23,984 nucleotides of DNA from Bacteroidales bacterium UBA4230 (GTDB taxonomy: Bacteria; Bacteroidota; Bacteroidia; Bacteroidales; UBA932), in contig DGXO01000061.1 of NCBI GenBank assembly GCA_002395605.1, positions 1 through 23,984 of the forward strand. The letters are read 5' to 3'. The notes under the pieces are model-generated. The model saw only the letters and a program-made list of their open reading frames with translations, made no database searches and was not told the origin of the DNA. Below are positions 22,516 to 23,984 of this stretch, in pieces. The position numbers and the translations under genes are program-made. Within the stretch, counting starts at the first letter, position 1. Every line of letters starts with the position of its first letter.

Positions 22516-22863
22516 ATGGAAAAGAGTGAAGCAGATGTCAGACAGTTTTTGGCAAGATTTCTGCCAAAACTGAAAACGTGGGGAATAATCTATCTCAACA
22601 GGGACAAGAATATCGCGGCACTTACTCAATTGGCTATTACTGCATCGCAGAGGGATTCTATAATCCAGAGCCTTTGTGCTCATGACTATGTGGAGACATT
22701 AGAGTCGTTGATGATGGGAAGTTCAAATTACCTTTGGGTATTTGGCAAAGAGATTGACGGTAAGGAGGTCTATATTAAGGTTGCTATTGGAGAACCTTCC
22801 TCCAAGACTATATGTATATCGTTTCACCTTGCGGAGTATCCGCTTAAATATGCATTTAAATGA
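22516..22863 (+). CDS. MqsR-like toxin of a type II toxin-antitoxin pair
   Basis: 115 residues from MEKSEADVRQFLARFLPKLK. The N-terminal helical part is followed by ITASQRDSIIQSLCAHDYVE, and the core SSNYLWVFGKEIDGKEVYIK with ICISFHLAEYPLKYAF. The W.FG..I.G.EvYIK...ICISFH arrangement resembles the beta-sheet of MqsR/RelE-fold toxins (MqsR: Y.K......SFK), though longer than E. coli MqsR (98). The family call comes from memory of the pattern; a search would settle it. Its TGA overlaps the ATG of the antitoxin (ATGA, 22860-22863), so the pair is translationally coupled, toxin first. If the call is right the activity would be mRNA cleavage. Confidence 0.65.
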   Translation: MEKSEADVRQFLARFLPKLKTWGIIYLNRDKNIAALTQLAITASQRDSIIQSLCAHDYVETLESLMMGSSNYLWVFGKEIDGKEVYIKVAIGEPSSKTICISFHLAEYPLKYAFK

Positions 22864-23846
22864 GTGAGATCATGACAAAGAGTCCTTTTACCGGCGGTCC
22901 GGTGGAAGAAGTATTTGACACGGAAAAGATGACTTTCCGCGGAGAGGATTATATTGTTCATTCAAGATACTATAAATGCCTGGATACTGGAGAAATATTT
23001 ACGGTATCAGAGCAAGATGATGCAACTCTCAACGACCTCTATTCTCAGTATAGAATCAAACACGGAATTCCTTTCCCCGACGAAATTAAAGCTATCAGGA
23101 CCAGATATGGCCTTAATTATGCGCAGATAGGCAAATTACTTGGTTTTGGCGTAAACCAGTGGGCAAAATATGAGTCTGGTCAGGTTCCCTCAGACTCCAA
23201 CGGCAGGCTCATTGCCGCCCTTAGGAGCAAAGAAGTGACATTAAAGCTTCTAAATGAGATCCGGGACCTATATGAACAATCAGAATTCCAAAAAGTCTAT
23301 ACCTTGATTGTTTCCAGTAGAGATGAAGATCCTCTTGCTTCCCAGGATTCCATTTTTTATCTTGGAACAGAGCGCTCCATCAACAATGGTTTCGGGGAAT
23401 TCAATCACAGGAAAGTGGAGGAAATGGTGAAGTTTCTTGTTTCTGAGAAGACTTTCCCCACAAAACTGAACAAGAAAATGTTCTATGCCGATTTCCTGCA
23501 CTTCAAGCGTCACGGGAAATCCATCAGCGGGTTAAGGTACCAGGCAATTCATTATGGTCCGGTCCCGGTTCATTTCAGCACCATCTATGATCATGTTCCG
23601 GGCTTGATTTGCCAGTCCTTTTTTGTGGGTGGTCATGAAGCATCACTGTTAAGCACCACTGAAAAGGCGGATGCATCCGTTTTTTCTGAAGCGGAACTTG
23701 AAACGCTCAAGGAGATTAACGCCAAGCTGGATTCTTTTTCTACCCAGGAGGTCATAGACCTGAGTCACTCAGAAGACGCGTGGCTTAACAACTACCCCAA
23801 TATGGGAATCATCCCCTTCACCGAGGCATATAAAATCTCTTTATAG
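22860..23846 (+). CDS. Three-part antitoxin: MqsA-like N-terminus, XRE HTH, Panacea/SocA (DUF4065) domain
   Basis: 328 residues. Residues ~8-50 (SPFTGGPVEEVFDTEKMTFR ... YYKCLDTGEIFTV) match the layout of the MqsA zinc-ribbon region, but the paired CxxC cysteines are lost except one, so zinc is probably not bound. Residues ~70-120 (EIKAIRTRYGLNYAQIGKLL, GFGVNQWAKYESGQVPSDSN) are the MqsA-type HTH. Residues ~175-260 (KVEEMVKFLVSEKTFPTKLN, KKMFYADFLHFKRHGKSISG, LRYQAIHYGPVPVHF) are the Panacea/SocA domain, known from PanAT systems as a toxin-neutralising module paired with many unrelated toxins. The C-terminus continues with ELETLKEINAKLDSFSTQEV and LSHSEDAWLNNYPNMGIIPF. It should bind the upstream toxin and repress the pair. 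Confidence 0.88.
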   Translation: MSEIMTKSPFTGGPVEEVFDTEKMTFRGEDYIVHSRYYKCLDTGEIFTVSEQDDATLNDLYSQYRIKHGIPFPDEIKAIRTRYGLNYAQIGKLLGFGVNQWAKYESGQVPSDSNGRLIAALRSKEVTLKLLNEIRDLYEQSEFQKVYTLIVSSRDEDPLASQDSIFYLGTERSINNGFGEFNHRKVEEMVKFLVSEKTFPTKLNKKMFYADFLHFKRHGKSISGLRYQAIHYGPVPVHFSTIYDHVPGLICQSFFVGGHEASLLSTTEKADASVFSEAELETLKEINAKLDSFSTQEVIDLSHSEDAWLNNYPNMGIIPFTEAYKISL

Positions 23847-23867
23847 CGGGCCGAAACTTCTTTCATT

Positions 23868-23930
23868 CCGGGCCGAAGCGTAGTCATTTCGAGCGACGTT
23901 TCTCTGTCATTTCAAGCGAAGCCTGCGGAC
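23868..23930 (+). repeat. Further copies of the TGTCATTTCGAGCG module
   Basis: TAGTCATTTCGAGCGACG and CTGTCATTTCAAGCGAAGCC follow the antitoxin stop at a ~30-base period. A longer repeat copy could continue beyond the window, but GCCTGCGGACATAGAG already departs from copies A and B. Confidence 0.7.
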
Positions 23931-23984
23931 ATAGAGTGTTCTGAATGGTAATTCTATCTATAAACCGTATCAGGTTATCATACT

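Overview
The window looks like a chromosome segment of a Bacteroidota bacterium, most likely a gut-type Bacteroidales. The main evidence is the promoter style: TAnnTTTG at -7 with a TTG/TTTG-like -33 about 19-20 bases upstream, found before most transcription units. The gene content agrees: a FISUMP-type lipoprotein, a GH109 lipoprotein, SLBB-rich Wza/Wzz export proteins and TPR-type sensor kinases. Species cannot be named from the sequence alone.

Layout. (1) 1-2595 looks like the right end of an integrated mobile element. It holds the 3' part of a surface lipoprotein, a small unknown gene, and a divergent excisionase-like/repressor-like pair with a palindrome-rich switch region. It ends in a tRNA-Arg(TCT)-like 3' half, probably the attachment site, followed by what may be that tRNA's own terminator. 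(2) 2697-2955 is a tandem array of five ~52-base hairpin units. (3) 3082-5507 is a two-gene unit: an N-acetylhexosamine-kinase-like phosphotransferase coupled to a GH109 alpha-N-acetylgalactosaminidase-like lipoprotein, which suggests salvage of GalNAc from host or dietary glycans. A convergent secreted protein of unknown function follows. (4) 6600-15228 is one tight five-gene operon: a very long SLBB export protein, a Wzz-like chain-length protein, a K+/H+ antiporter with a TrkA-C tail, an MscS-type channel and an outer-membrane-barrel-like protein. It ends in a perfect 19-bp hairpin that abuts a tRNA-Val gene on the other strand. (5) 20809-15496 (minus strand) is one tight five-gene signalling operon: a TPR sensor histidine kinase, a duplicate of its sensor half without the kinase, a receiver-only response regulator, a more distant kinase-less TPR membrane protein, and a small two-TM protein. 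(6) 20979-23984 is an AT-richer accessory tract with two type II toxin-antitoxin modules. One is HigBA. The other is an MqsR-like toxin with a three-part antitoxin (MqsA-like N-terminus, HTH, Panacea/SocA domain). Two near-identical ~170-base repeats flank HigBA, and many copies of a TGTCATTTCGAGCG module are scattered through the tract.

How they may work together: the export/antiporter/MscS operon suggests that envelope polysaccharide export is co-expressed with osmotic and ion control. The kinase operon suggests several receptors feeding a stand-alone receiver. Both are inferences from operon structure. The strongest leads for follow-up are the multi-receptor signalling operon, the Panacea-type toxin-antitoxin pair, the element boundary with its switch region, and the two repeat families.
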